56,795 bases of DNA from an uncultured Alphaproteobacteria bacterium (lineage in GTDB: Bacteria; Pseudomonadota; Alphaproteobacteria; Rs-D84): NCBI GenBank assembly GCA_937903135.1, contig CALDAH010000011.1:1-56795 (forward strand), in the 5' to 3' direction. The position numbers and the translations under genes are program-made. Below the pieces are notes generated by a model. It did not search any database. It saw nothing but the letters and a program-made list of their open reading frames with translations, and was not told the DNA's origin. Shown piece after piece: positions 1 through 7,905 of this stretch. Within the stretch, counting starts at the first letter, position 1, and every line of letters begins with the position of its first letter.

Positions 1-1
1 T

Positions 2-24
2 AAAAAAGCGGCAAAAACGCCGCA
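2..24 (-). terminator. Intrinsic terminator of the lptG-xerD-dnaJ operon
   Basis: On the minus strand a GCGGC/GCCGC stem with a six-base loop is followed by six T. It lies about 70 bases past the stop of the J-domain gene, and no other minus-strand gene intervenes. Confidence 0.7.
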
Positions 25-94
25 TTTACTTAATAATAATTATAACATATTTTACATTAAAAATCAATGGGTAAAACAGTGTCTGTGATAATGT

Positions 95-598
95 TTATTT
101 ACGGCCAAAATGTTTTTTAAGGATATCGTATGAGGCAGATATGCGCGCAAATTCACTGGCGGCGTTTTCTTTGTTCGCGGCGGTATCCGGGTGATGTTTT
201 TTTGCCAATGCGCGGTATTTTATCCCAACGTCGCGCCATGATGCGGTGATCGGCAGATTGAATATTTTCAGCGCAGACGTAACGTTCGCAGGCAGTGCGC
301 CGCGTGCAGGGCGTCGGTCAAATGTTGCCCGGCCGCTGATAAAATCATTTATAAATTTTGCATAATCCGCGGCATCGTTATTTGCCTGTTCTTTGTCCTT
401 TAATGGTGTGCCAAATGTATCGCGTTCCCATTCCTCTTCTATTTCATCCGGGGACATGTCAGCGTAGTAGTTCCAATTTTTATTATATTCGGCCGCGTGA
501 TCACGACAGAAAAACCAGTAGTCTTTTAATTCACGCGATTTCGGGGCGCGACAAGTGCCCGCCTTGGTGCAGCCGGGATGATCACATTTTTTTATCAT
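95..598 (-). CDS. J-domain protein with N-terminal Cys-rich segment
   Basis: A 167-residue DnaJ-domain protein. The J domain is at the C-terminus (about residues 105-165), with the HPD motif in KKHHPDTAA. J domains stimulate the ATPase of a DnaK-type Hsp70. The N-terminus has paired Cys and His residues (CDHPGCTKAGTC, then FCRDHA), which may bind a metal. This is not the main DnaJ, because the Gly/Phe region and the zinc-finger repeats are missing. The start codon lies 17 bases inside the end of xerD, so the two are probably translationally coupled. It is the last gene of the operon before an intrinsic terminator. The specific client is unknown. Confidence 0.85.
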   Translation of the reverse strand: MIKKCDHPGCTKAGTCRAPKSRELKDYWFFCRDHAAEYNKNWNYYADMSPDEIEEEWERDTFGTPLKDKEQANNDAADYAKFINDFISGRATFDRRPARGALPANVTSALKIFNLPITASWRDVGIKYRALAKKHHPDTAANKENAASEFARISASYDILKKHFGRK

Positions 599-1460
599 TT
601 TTTATTATCCGTTTTTTTGCTAATGGGTGATGTTCTTCTATTGTTCGCCGCAGATGCGCAGATGTTACGTGCGTATATATCTGCGTGGTTGCAATATCCT
701 CGTGCCCAAGCATGGATTGAATCGCACGCAGGTTTGCACCCCCCGATAATAGGTGCGATGCAAACGAGTGACGCAGAACATGCGGGCTGACGCGTTCGGT
801 ATCAATTCCGGCCAAAAGCGCACACTTTTTTAAATTTTTAAAAAACGCGTCCCGGGTTATATGGCCCGCGGAACTGTTTGATGGGAATACATATTTTGAA
901 TCTGTTTTCCCGCGACAATCCATCCAGCGGGTAATTGCACGCTGGGCCGCTTCGTGCATTGGGACAATTCTTTCTTTTGCGCCTTTGCCGTGAATTAGTA
1001 AACGATTTTTTAATATCGCGGTTGTCGGCAGTTCGCATAGTTCCGATACGCGCAGCCCGGATGCATATAACAGTTCAATCATTGCACGCAGGCGAATAGA
1101 TGTTTTTATATCACCGGCCGATGATATTAGCAGATCAATCTCGTCCGTCGAGAGAAGCTTTGGCAGTGCCTGGTCGCGCTTTGGGTTATCAATCCCGATG
1201 GCGGGGTTGTGGCTGATAATCTTTTCCGTTAGTAAAAATTTATAATATCCGCGTATGGCACTGATTTTACGCGACAGGGATGATGAAACAACCGGGATGG
1301 ACGATAGATATTTTGCTAAATCGTCCGTTTTCGCATGCAGCAGACCATGCGGTAATGCCGCATCCGCCGCGGATAAATCCGACGCATATGCCGCAAGGGT
1401 TTTTTCACTGCGGCCCTTTTCCGCCGATAGGGCCTCTAAAAACAAATCTATATAATTCAT
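582..1460 (-). CDS. xerD: Tyrosine recombinase XerD
   Basis: A 292-residue tyrosine recombinase of the kind that resolves chromosome dimers at dif with XerC and FtsK. All catalytic residues are visible: R137 in ASGLRVSEL, K159 in GKGAKER, H227 and R230 in HVLRH, H253 in LGHED, and nucleophile Y262 in QIYTHV. The C-terminal HHPLAK looks more like XerD than XerC. The N-terminal 95 residues form the SAM-like core-binding domain. Its start overlaps the stop of the small upstream gene (ATGA), and its end overlaps the J-domain gene. No phage or integron context is present, so a housekeeping role is most likely. Confidence 0.9.
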   Translation of the reverse strand: MNYIDLFLEALSAEKGRSEKTLAAYASDLSAADAALPHGLLHAKTDDLAKYLSSIPVVSSSLSRKISAIRGYYKFLLTEKIISHNPAIGIDNPKRDQALPKLLSTDEIDLLISSAGDIKTSIRLRAMIELLYASGLRVSELCELPTTAILKNRLLIHGKGAKERIVPMHEAAQRAITRWMDCRGKTDSKYVFPSNSSAGHITRDAFFKNLKKCALLAGIDTERVSPHVLRHSFASHLLSGGANLRAIQSMLGHEDIATTQIYTHVTSAHLRRTIEEHHPLAKKRIIKNDKKM

Positions 1461-1591
1461 GGGAACAATACGATTTCTGTAACATGCTGCGCCGGTGGAA
1501 ATGATACTATCATTAATATTACCGTTATCGCAATTACGCTTATAATAATTATATTCCGGATACGAGGGTTCTTTTTCCGATGCAGTGGCAT
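1457..1591 (-). CDS. Small single-pass membrane protein (44 aa)
   Basis: A short gene in the gap between lptG and xerD. It has an ATG with a Shine-Dalgarno-like AAAGGA about six bases upstream. The product starts with a basic stretch (MPLHRKKNPRIRN), then one hydrophobic helix of about 17 residues rich in Ile and Val, then a short tail (SFPPAQHVTEIVLFP). Its stop overlaps the xerD start as ATGA. Basic N-terminus, one helix and a short polar tail predict an N-in inner-membrane protein. The function is not known. Its position between an LPS transporter gene and a recombinase gene gives no firm clue. Confidence 0.7.
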   Translation of the reverse strand: MPLHRKKNPRIRNIIIISVIAITVILMIVSFPPAQHVTEIVLFP

Positions 1592-1607
1592 GATTATTCC
1601 TTTTGGT

Positions 1608-2678
1608 TTATATCGTATCAAAACTGGTTATAAATGTTCCCGCGGCTGCAATTATAATTAATGACGGTGCAACAATTGCCAGTAGCGGCGGCAGTGTTCC
1701 CGTCGCCCCCATGGCGTTGAACATATTTACCAAAAAGTATACAGCAAAACACGTAATTATTCCCAATGCAAATTTTATCCCAAAGCTATAGTTTCGGCGT
1801 TGACGCGTCTGGGAAAACGCAACGCCAAGGGTTGCCATCGCAATCATCGTTAGCGGTAAAAACAGCAGTGTCCAGAACTGAACCAGATGCCCGCGAACCG
1901 GGACGCCAATAGATTCCATTCGTTTAATAAATTCCGGTAAATCCCAAAATGAAATCTGATCCGGTTGCAGATAGCGATCCAATACAGTCTGGGGATTTAA
2001 TCGGGTTTGAATATGCCACGGGCCGGGCCGCATTACGCCACTGGAATTCCATACCTGCGCCGAATCCGTACCAAGTCCCGCGTCGGATAATGTAACTGTT
2101 CGGGCCTCTATGCGTTCGGTAAGCTTAAACTCGGCATCTTGGATAAAAATTGTTGCGTTTTCAAAATCCAGTCCCGCGGCCGATTTATGCATAGCGTTCG
2201 CCATCATCGTTATATAACCGTTATCCGATGATTCACGCAGCCATATCGCGTCGTCTACCAGCTGCAGATGATCCGTTGTGATATTCTGGGTGCTAAGATT
2301 AACCGAATACGGGTTTATTACAGTCGTCGCAAAAATACCGATCAGGGCCGCACTGATTAAAAACGGTCGTGCGGACTGATACGGCGACAGCCCGGCACTG
2401 GCGACAATAATATTCTCGCTGGATTTGGTAAGGTTATATGACGCCAGAAGTGTCCCCATAAACACAGCCATTGGTAGAAATAGCGGCATATATTCCAATA
2501 ACCGCATCCATGAATCCATAATTGCGGCCATCGCGGTTGGGTTTGACGGTAAACGTTCTACAAATGTTACCGCCATTATTATTCCGCATACGACTAATAA
2601 AACCAGTCCTACGCCGGAAAAAAATCGCCGCATTAAAAATCGGGTTAAAATATTTAATCTAAACATATTATTGGCCAT
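1608..2678 (-). CDS. lptG: LPS export permease LptG
   Basis: A 356-residue YjgP/YjgQ-family permease. It has an N-terminal pair of membrane segments (RFFSGVGLVLLVVCGIIMAV and MPLFLPMAVFMGTLL), a third near residue 110, a periplasmic beta-jellyroll region (about 125-270), and three C-terminal segments. LptF and LptG form the membrane part of the LptB2FG transporter, which extracts LPS and passes it to LptC. The ISFWDLPEFI segment favours LptG over LptF. It is first in a minus-strand operon with the 44-residue protein, xerD and the J-domain gene. lptF and lptB are not in the window. Confidence 0.88.
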   Translation of the reverse strand: MANNMFRLNILTRFLMRRFFSGVGLVLLVVCGIIMAVTFVERLPSNPTAMAAIMDSWMRLLEYMPLFLPMAVFMGTLLASYNLTKSSENIIVASAGLSPYQSARPFLISAALIGIFATTVINPYSVNLSTQNITTDHLQLVDDAIWLRESSDNGYITMMANAMHKSAAGLDFENATIFIQDAEFKLTERIEARTVTLSDAGLGTDSAQVWNSSGVMRPGPWHIQTRLNPQTVLDRYLQPDQISFWDLPEFIKRMESIGVPVRGHLVQFWTLLFLPLTMIAMATLGVAFSQTRQRRNYSFGIKFALGIITCFAVYFLVNMFNAMGATGTLPPLLAIVAPSLIIIAAAGTFITSFDTI

Positions 2679-2699
2679 TATATAGTATATATAAATAAA

Positions 2700-2728
2700 A
2701 GTATATATTGTTCATTTGGTAATTGCAA
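2700..2728 (-). promoter_or_regulatory. Promoter for lptG (shares palindromic -35 with greA)
   Basis: On the minus strand TTGCAA (2723-2728) lies 17 bases before TATACT (2700-2705), and about 20 bases further on is the lptG start. TTGCAA is its own reverse complement, so the same six bases can act as -35 for greA on the other strand. Confidence 0.5.
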
Positions 2729-2750
2729 AATTAAAATGAATGCTTATAAT
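2723..2750 (+). promoter_or_regulatory. Promoter for greA
   Basis: TTGCAA (2723-2728), a 16-base spacer and a perfect TATAAT (2745-2750), 28 bases before the greA start. The same arrangement recurs before the tRNA-Lys gene and sufC. Confidence 0.7.
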
Positions 2751-2778
2751 TTCACCAAATAATCAATAGGATAAGGAT

Positions 2779-3246
2779 ATGGAAAAGAAACCAATTTCAC
2801 GGGCCGGATTTGATAAACTGATCGAGGAGCTGAAAGATCTAAAAGAAGTTCAGCGCCCGGATATATTAAAGACTGTACAGTGGGCACGATCCTTAGGGGA
2901 TTTATCGGAAAATGCAGATTATAGCGCGGCCCGTGAACGTCAGCGTCAGATTGATAAACGAATTCAGTTCATAGAAGGGGTTATTGAAAACGCGGCCGTA
3001 ATTGATATTGACAGCCTTAGCGGGGATCGCGTTGTTTTCGGGGCACTTGTTACCGCCGAAGACGAGGATGGAAATAAAATGCAATGTCGTATTTTATCCG
3101 ATATTGAATCAGACGGGAAAACGGTTATATCGTGCACATCCCCCGTCGGACGCGCCATGATCGGGCGATGCGTTGGGGATACGTGTATGGTTAAATTACC
3201 CGGCGGCGAAAAAGAATACGAAATCTTAGAAGTTAAATTTAAATAG
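2779..3246 (+). CDS. greA: Transcript cleavage factor GreA
   Basis: A 155-residue GreA, the usual family length. It rescues backtracked RNA polymerase by stimulating cleavage of the nascent RNA in the secondary channel. The N-terminal coiled coil (residues 1-75) contains the SENADYSAARERQ segment, whose acidic residues sit at the tip and hold the catalytic magnesium. The C-terminal FKBP-like domain ends in EYEILEVKFK. The start is an ATG after AATAGGATAAGGAT. mutL begins within about 10 bases of its stop, so the two are likely cotranscribed. Confidence 0.95.
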   Translation: MEKKPISRAGFDKLIEELKDLKEVQRPDILKTVQWARSLGDLSENADYSAARERQRQIDKRIQFIEGVIENAAVIDIDSLSGDRVVFGALVTAEDEDGNKMQCRILSDIESDGKTVISCTSPVGRAMIGRCVGDTCMVKLPGGEKEYEILEVKFK

Positions 3247-3255
3247 TTGTTACCG

Positions 3256-5034
3256 ATGGCAGTTCGCGTTTTACCAGAATTTTTAATTAATCAAATTGCC
3301 GCCGGCGAGGTAGTAGAACGCCCGGCAAGTGTCGTAAAGGAACTGGTTGAAAACGCACTGGATGCCGGCGCAGATCAGATTGTAATTGATGTTACCGACG
3401 GTGGGCGGACACGTATATCTGTTATGGATAATGGGCGCGGTATGTCGCGCGATGATCTGTCGCGGGCGGTTCTGCGACATGCGACGTCTAAATTACCGGA
3501 TGATGATTTATTAAATATTAATTTTATGGGATTTCGCGGCGAAGCGTTACCATCAATCGCAAGTGTATCGGATATGACAATTGATACATGCAACGGGGCC
3601 GATCCGCATGGATGGGTGCTGGACGCAAATACCGGTGATATTCGCCCATCCGCCTGGGAGGCGGGAACACGCATTCGCGTGGAAAATCTGTTCGCGAAAA
3701 CCCCGGCACGGTTAAAGTTTTTACGTGGCGATCGGGCCGAGATGATGTTTGTATTAGATGTTGTTAAACGGCTGGCGATGGCGCGTCCGGATGTCGGGTT
3801 TGTTTTAAACAATAAATGGCGTTTCCCAAAAGATGATGATATGGCCGCACGTATCGCGGCAGTTATGGGAACAGATGTATCGGGGCGAATGATTGAAATC
3901 GCCGCAACATCATCGTCCGGATCGGATTTAGCGTTGCACGGATTTATATCCGAACCGACGCTGCGTCGTGCATCGTCTGTGGATCAGTATTTATTTGTAA
4001 ACGGTCGCCCGGTAAAGGATAAGGTTTTGGTCGGTGCGCTGCGGGCGGCATATATGGATGTTATGCATGCGCGTGAATTCCCGCTGTGCGCACTGTATCT
4101 TACGCTGGATCCGCGTAATGTAGATGTAAATGTTTCCCCGGCCAAGACCGAGGTGCATTTTCTTGAACCGTCGCATGTTCGGGCGTTTATTATTAAATCA
4201 TTGCGTGATGCGTTGGCAAAAACGATTGTGGCGACGGCGGCCGTGCCGGTGTCCGCGCCGCGTATGCCGTATGTTGCACCGGATGTTGCCCCGCGGCCGC
4301 AGGCGATAAATTTTAATATCCCGCCGGCCCGGGTTTCCGATCGCCCGGGAAATGCTTTTAATTCTGTATTCGCATCATTTACATCCCAGGCGGCCGCGCC
4401 AACTGTTGCGCCGGCCCGGGCGCATGATAACGCGGACGTATCTATGGGGGACGCGCCGTCTGCGTCGGCGATGCCACTTGGGCGCGTAATTGGCCAGATT
4501 GGAAATAAATATATTTTATCGGCCGCGGGTGAAAATCTGGTAATCACGGATCAGCATGCGGCGCATGAACGTATTACATATGAACGGCTGCGTGCGCATA
4601 GTATTAAGGTTCAGCCGCTGCTATCGCCGATTGTAATTCAGATGCGCGCAGAAGATGTTGCCGCCGTTTTAACCGTCGCGAACGATATGAAATCGGCCGG
4701 GCTGGCGATTGATGCGTTCGGCGATGATGCAATTGCGATTTTTGAAAAACCGGCCGACTGGGATCTGAACTGGGCGGATATGTTTCATGCCATCGCCGAC
4801 GAGGTGCGCTGCCATGGGCATTCGTCACAGTTGGCCGAACGGCTGCATTTGAAATTAGCAAACTATGCATGTCATCATTCGGTTCGCGCCGGCCAGAAAC
4901 TGGATATCGCCGGGATGGATGCATTACTGCGTGATATTGAACGAACACAGCGCGGCGGCGAATGTAATCATGGTCGGCCGGTGTATAAATTTATTCCGAT
5001 AACGGAACTAGACGGCTGGTTCGAACGGATTTAA
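3256..5034 (+). CDS. mutL: DNA mismatch repair protein MutL
   Basis: About 592 residues. The N-terminal GHKL ATPase has INQIAAGEVVERP, the ENALDAGA helix, DNGRGM and GFRGEALPSI. A low-complexity Pro/Ala linker spans roughly residues 330-410. The C-terminal domain carries the DQHA(x)2E(x)4E endonuclease motif (DQHAAHERITYE, about residues 432-443), plus ACHHSVRAGQ and CNHGRP. This is therefore an incising MutL of the kind found in bacteria without MutH. I chose ATG 3256 because the conserved N-terminus begins at MAVRVLPE. A TTG at 3247 directly after the greA stop is in frame, and neither has a clear ribosome binding site. No mutS is in the window. Confidence 0.93.
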   Translation: MAVRVLPEFLINQIAAGEVVERPASVVKELVENALDAGADQIVIDVTDGGRTRISVMDNGRGMSRDDLSRAVLRHATSKLPDDDLLNINFMGFRGEALPSIASVSDMTIDTCNGADPHGWVLDANTGDIRPSAWEAGTRIRVENLFAKTPARLKFLRGDRAEMMFVLDVVKRLAMARPDVGFVLNNKWRFPKDDDMAARIAAVMGTDVSGRMIEIAATSSSGSDLALHGFISEPTLRRASSVDQYLFVNGRPVKDKVLVGALRAAYMDVMHAREFPLCALYLTLDPRNVDVNVSPAKTEVHFLEPSHVRAFIIKSLRDALAKTIVATAAVPVSAPRMPYVAPDVAPRPQAINFNIPPARVSDRPGNAFNSVFASFTSQAAAPTVAPARAHDNADVSMGDAPSASAMPLGRVIGQIGNKYILSAAGENLVITDQHAAHERITYERLRAHSIKVQPLLSPIVIQMRAEDVAAVLTVANDMKSAGLAIDAFGDDAIAIFEKPADWDLNWADMFHAIADEVRCHGHSSQLAERLHLKLANYACHHSVRAGQKLDIAGMDALLRDIERTQRGGECNHGRPVYKFIPITELDGWFERI

Positions 5035-5118
5035 TTTTCCCTGTCATTCTGTGTTTTTTGCCTTTACACTTGGCGGTTTTTTTACTATTGTAAAACCATA
5101 ATAAACAAGGAGAAAATT

Positions 5119-5421
5119 ATGGAACAGGCAGCAGTTGTTGTTGATAATGCAGTTAGCGCAGCACCTAAAAACGATTGGTGGGGAATGCTGTTATACTGTT
5201 TGGTTGTATTTGGAATTATATATATTTTCATGGTTCGTCCGAATAAAAAACGCATGGCGGAATATCAGAAAATGATTGATTCCATGCAGGTTGGAAATCG
5301 CGTAATGGCCGGCGGTATATATGGCGTTATTAAAAAAATTAACGATAAAACCATTGATGTTGAAATCGCCAAAGGCGTTGTAGTTGAGGTTAATAAAAAC
5401 GCCGTCGCAACAGTTGAATAA
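5119..5421 (+). CDS. yajC: Sec translocon accessory protein YajC
   Basis: A 100-residue YajC. One membrane helix (about residues 22-42, MLLYCLVVFGIIYIFMVRP) is followed by the conserved RPNKKRMAEYQKM segment and a small cytoplasmic beta domain (VGNRVMAGGIYGVIKKI). It associates with SecD and SecF, whose genes follow. The ATG is preceded by AAGGAG at good spacing. The 84-base gap after mutL suggests an own promoter, but no convincing -35/-10 pair was found there. Confidence 0.93.
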   Translation: MEQAAVVVDNAVSAAPKNDWWGMLLYCLVVFGIIYIFMVRPNKKRMAEYQKMIDSMQVGNRVMAGGIYGVIKKINDKTIDVEIAKGVVVEVNKNAVATVE

Positions 5422-5434
5422 AAGGGTATGTGGT

Positions 5435-6988
5435 ATGTTTAAAAAACTGGGAATAATTTTTGTCGCAGTATTTTGTGTTTTGTTGGCTGTCCCAACGATG
5501 CTGCCGGGGATGGCATCGCATTTTCCGTCATGGATTCAGCCGATCCCGCTGGGCCTGGATTTAAAGGGCGGGGCACAGTTGTTATTAGAGGTTGATACCG
5601 ATACAATGCTGCGTGAAAAATCTGCGCAGTTATACGAAGAAACGCGCAGTGCATTAATTGATCGCGGACGCGGTGTTATTCGTTTTTCATCACTGCGTAA
5701 TGCCGATGGTGTTGTATCGTTCGTTGTTCGCGACCCGGACGAGGTGTCAAGCGCCCGCGGTCGGTTAAAAAGTGTTTTGGGCAATACGGTTGATATAACC
5801 GCGGATGGTGAAACGATAACATTGTCGTATTCGGAAAAACAAAAACAGGAAATGGTATCAGATGCGCTGGCGCGCAGTATTGAAATTGTTCGCCGTCGTA
5901 TTGATGCTCTTGGGACAAAAGAACCATCTATTCAGACCCAGGGCGGGAAATATATCCTGGTTCAGCTGCCGGGCGTTGATAACCCTGAGCATATAAAAGA
6001 ACTTATCGGACAGACGGCAAAAATGACATTTCATTTGGTAAATGAAAACGTCAGTGCCGACCAGATGGCCGCGGGGCGTGCGCCGGCCGGGACTGTATTT
6101 ATGCCGTTTATGGATGCGCCGGATCAAAAAATCCCGGTTTATTCACGCATAGAAGTATCTGGGGAATCGTTAAAAGACTCGCAGGCGTCATACGATCAAA
6201 ATAATATGCCGGTTGTTACAACCGCATTTGATGCAACCGGTGCGCGCCGTTTTGCAAAGCTTACGACCGAACACGTTGGTGAACGCTTTGCGATCGTTCT
6301 GGACGGCAAGGTTTTATCGGCCCCGTCTATTCGTGAACCGATCCCGGGGGGCAAGGGCCAGATATCCGGCGGATTTACGCTGCAGGGCGCAAAAGATTTG
6401 GCAGTTTTACTGCGCAGCGGCGCGTTGCCGGCCCCGTTGCAGGTAATAGAAGAACGGACCGTCGGTGCCGGTCTGGGGGCGGATACAATCGCGTCGGGTA
6501 AAATCGGATCTGCGGTTGGCGTATTGTTCGTTATTATTTTCATGATATTTATGTACCGCGGATTTGGTGTAATCGCCGATATCGTTTTGCTGGTAAATTT
6601 AGCGATGATTATCGGTATATCCGCGTTATTCGGGGCGACGCTGACGCTGCCCGGGATTGCGGGTATCGTGTTAACGCTGGGGATGGCGGTGGATGCGAAT
6701 ATTTTACCGTTTGAACGTATTCGCGACGAAGTGCGCGCCGGCGTTCCGACACTGCGCGCGGTAAATCTGGGCTTTGCCCGGTCAACAAAAACCGTATTGG
6801 ATGGGAATTTAACAAATCTTATCTGTTCGTTGATTTTGTTCCAATTTGGTGCCGGTCCAATTCGCGGGTTTGCTGTAACGCTGTCTATTGGTGTTGTAAC
6901 AACGCTGTTTACGTGTCTGCTGCTGTCAAAGGTTTTAATTGACTGGTATATGAACGGAAAAAATAAAAAAATTGGTTATATTAAATAA
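5435..6988 (+). CDS. secD: Protein translocase subunit SecD
   Basis: About 517 residues, typical of shorter alphaproteobacterial SecD. The first membrane segment is followed by the LGLDLKGGAQLLLEVD signature, then the large periplasmic P1 domain. A five-helix RND-type module closes the protein (about 360-510), with GLGADTI, GMAVDANILPFERIRDE and AVNLGFARS. SecDF uses the proton gradient to help pull proteins out on the periplasmic side. The start at 5435 (MFKKLGII) has AAAGGG about eight bases upstream. An upstream in-frame ATG lies inside yajC and is unlikely. secF follows after 19 bases. Confidence 0.95.
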   Translation: MFKKLGIIFVAVFCVLLAVPTMLPGMASHFPSWIQPIPLGLDLKGGAQLLLEVDTDTMLREKSAQLYEETRSALIDRGRGVIRFSSLRNADGVVSFVVRDPDEVSSARGRLKSVLGNTVDITADGETITLSYSEKQKQEMVSDALARSIEIVRRRIDALGTKEPSIQTQGGKYILVQLPGVDNPEHIKELIGQTAKMTFHLVNENVSADQMAAGRAPAGTVFMPFMDAPDQKIPVYSRIEVSGESLKDSQASYDQNNMPVVTTAFDATGARRFAKLTTEHVGERFAIVLDGKVLSAPSIREPIPGGKGQISGGFTLQGAKDLAVLLRSGALPAPLQVIEERTVGAGLGADTIASGKIGSAVGVLFVIIFMIFMYRGFGVIADIVLLVNLAMIIGISALFGATLTLPGIAGIVLTLGMAVDANILPFERIRDEVRAGVPTLRAVNLGFARSTKTVLDGNLTNLICSLILFQFGAGPIRGFAVTLSIGVVTTLFTCLLLSKVLIDWYMNGKNKKIGYIK

Positions 6989-7007
6989 AGATGCAAAGGG
7001 GATATAA

Positions 7008-7871
7008 ATGAAACTGCATTTTATGAAATACCGTAAACTGTCATACTGGATATCCGGTATATTGGTGGCACTGTCTATTGTGTCGCTGGCAACGCGCGGA
7101 TTAAACTATGGTATTGACTTTGCCGGTGGAATCTCAATGGAGGTTACGCCCGTATCCGCCGACTATACAATTGACAAGATGCGTTCCGCATTGGCGCAAT
7201 TTAGCCCGGAACTGCAGTCGGTTGATGGAAATGCGATATTAATTCGCGTCGGACTGCCAAAGGGCGCAAGTGATACCGAACAAAATACACGCGTTCGCGA
7301 GATAAAGGATATCCTGGGCAATAACGTTGAATATTCCCAGGTTCAAATCGTCGGCCCAAAAATCGGTGGCGAGCTGGTTCGTGGCGGTATTTTAGCTATT
7401 CTGGTATCGTTCGTTTTGATGAGTGTTTATATCTGGATTCGTTATCGCGGTGGCTATGCGGTCGGGTCGTTCGTTTCGCTGGTTTTGGACTTTATTTTAA
7501 TTTTCGGATTCTTTTCCGTTGTCGGGCTGGAATTTAACCAAACGTCTATTGCGGTAATATTGATGGGTATCGGATACTCTATTAACGACAAGGTTGTAAA
7601 CTATGACCGTATTGATGAAAATATTAAAAAGTATCACAAAATGCCTATGAGTGATTTAATAGACCTGTCAATTAATGAAATGCTGCATCGTACGGTTATG
7701 ACCAGTGTTTCAACAATTTTAGCTATGGTCGGGTTATATATGTTCGGGGGCGCACTGCTGCAGGATTTTGCAATTGCGATGACGTTCTCTATTGTAATGG
7801 GGACACTTACAAGTATTTATATCTCGAACGTTATTTTGTATCACTTTAACCTGCGCGATACGAAATATTAA
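7008..7871 (+). CDS. secF: Protein translocase subunit SecF
   Basis: A 287-residue SecF. The first helix is followed by the GLNYGIDFAGGISMEV signature, a small periplasmic domain, then five helices including VVGPKIGGELVRGG and MGIGYSINDKVVNYDRIDEN, which match the conserved polar motif of the SecF family. It pairs with SecD to form the proton-driven SecDF complex. AAGGGG precedes the ATG. It ends the yajC-secD-secF block, with the S41-like gene following after 34 bases and possibly cotranscribed. Confidence 0.95.
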   Translation: MKLHFMKYRKLSYWISGILVALSIVSLATRGLNYGIDFAGGISMEVTPVSADYTIDKMRSALAQFSPELQSVDGNAILIRVGLPKGASDTEQNTRVREIKDILGNNVEYSQVQIVGPKIGGELVRGGILAILVSFVLMSVYIWIRYRGGYAVGSFVSLVLDFILIFGFFSVVGLEFNQTSIAVILMGIGYSINDKVVNYDRIDENIKKYHKMPMSDLIDLSINEMLHRTVMTSVSTILAMVGLYMFGGALLQDFAIAMTFSIVMGTLTSIYISNVILYHFNLRDTKY

Positions 7872-7905
7872 TAATCACGCCGCCATAAAGAACGGGGGGA
7901 TTAAT

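Noticed and set aside
3984..4547. Long minus-strand frame inside mutL
   Set aside because: It lies opposite a conserved mutL, has no family features and is explained by codon bias of the sense strand.
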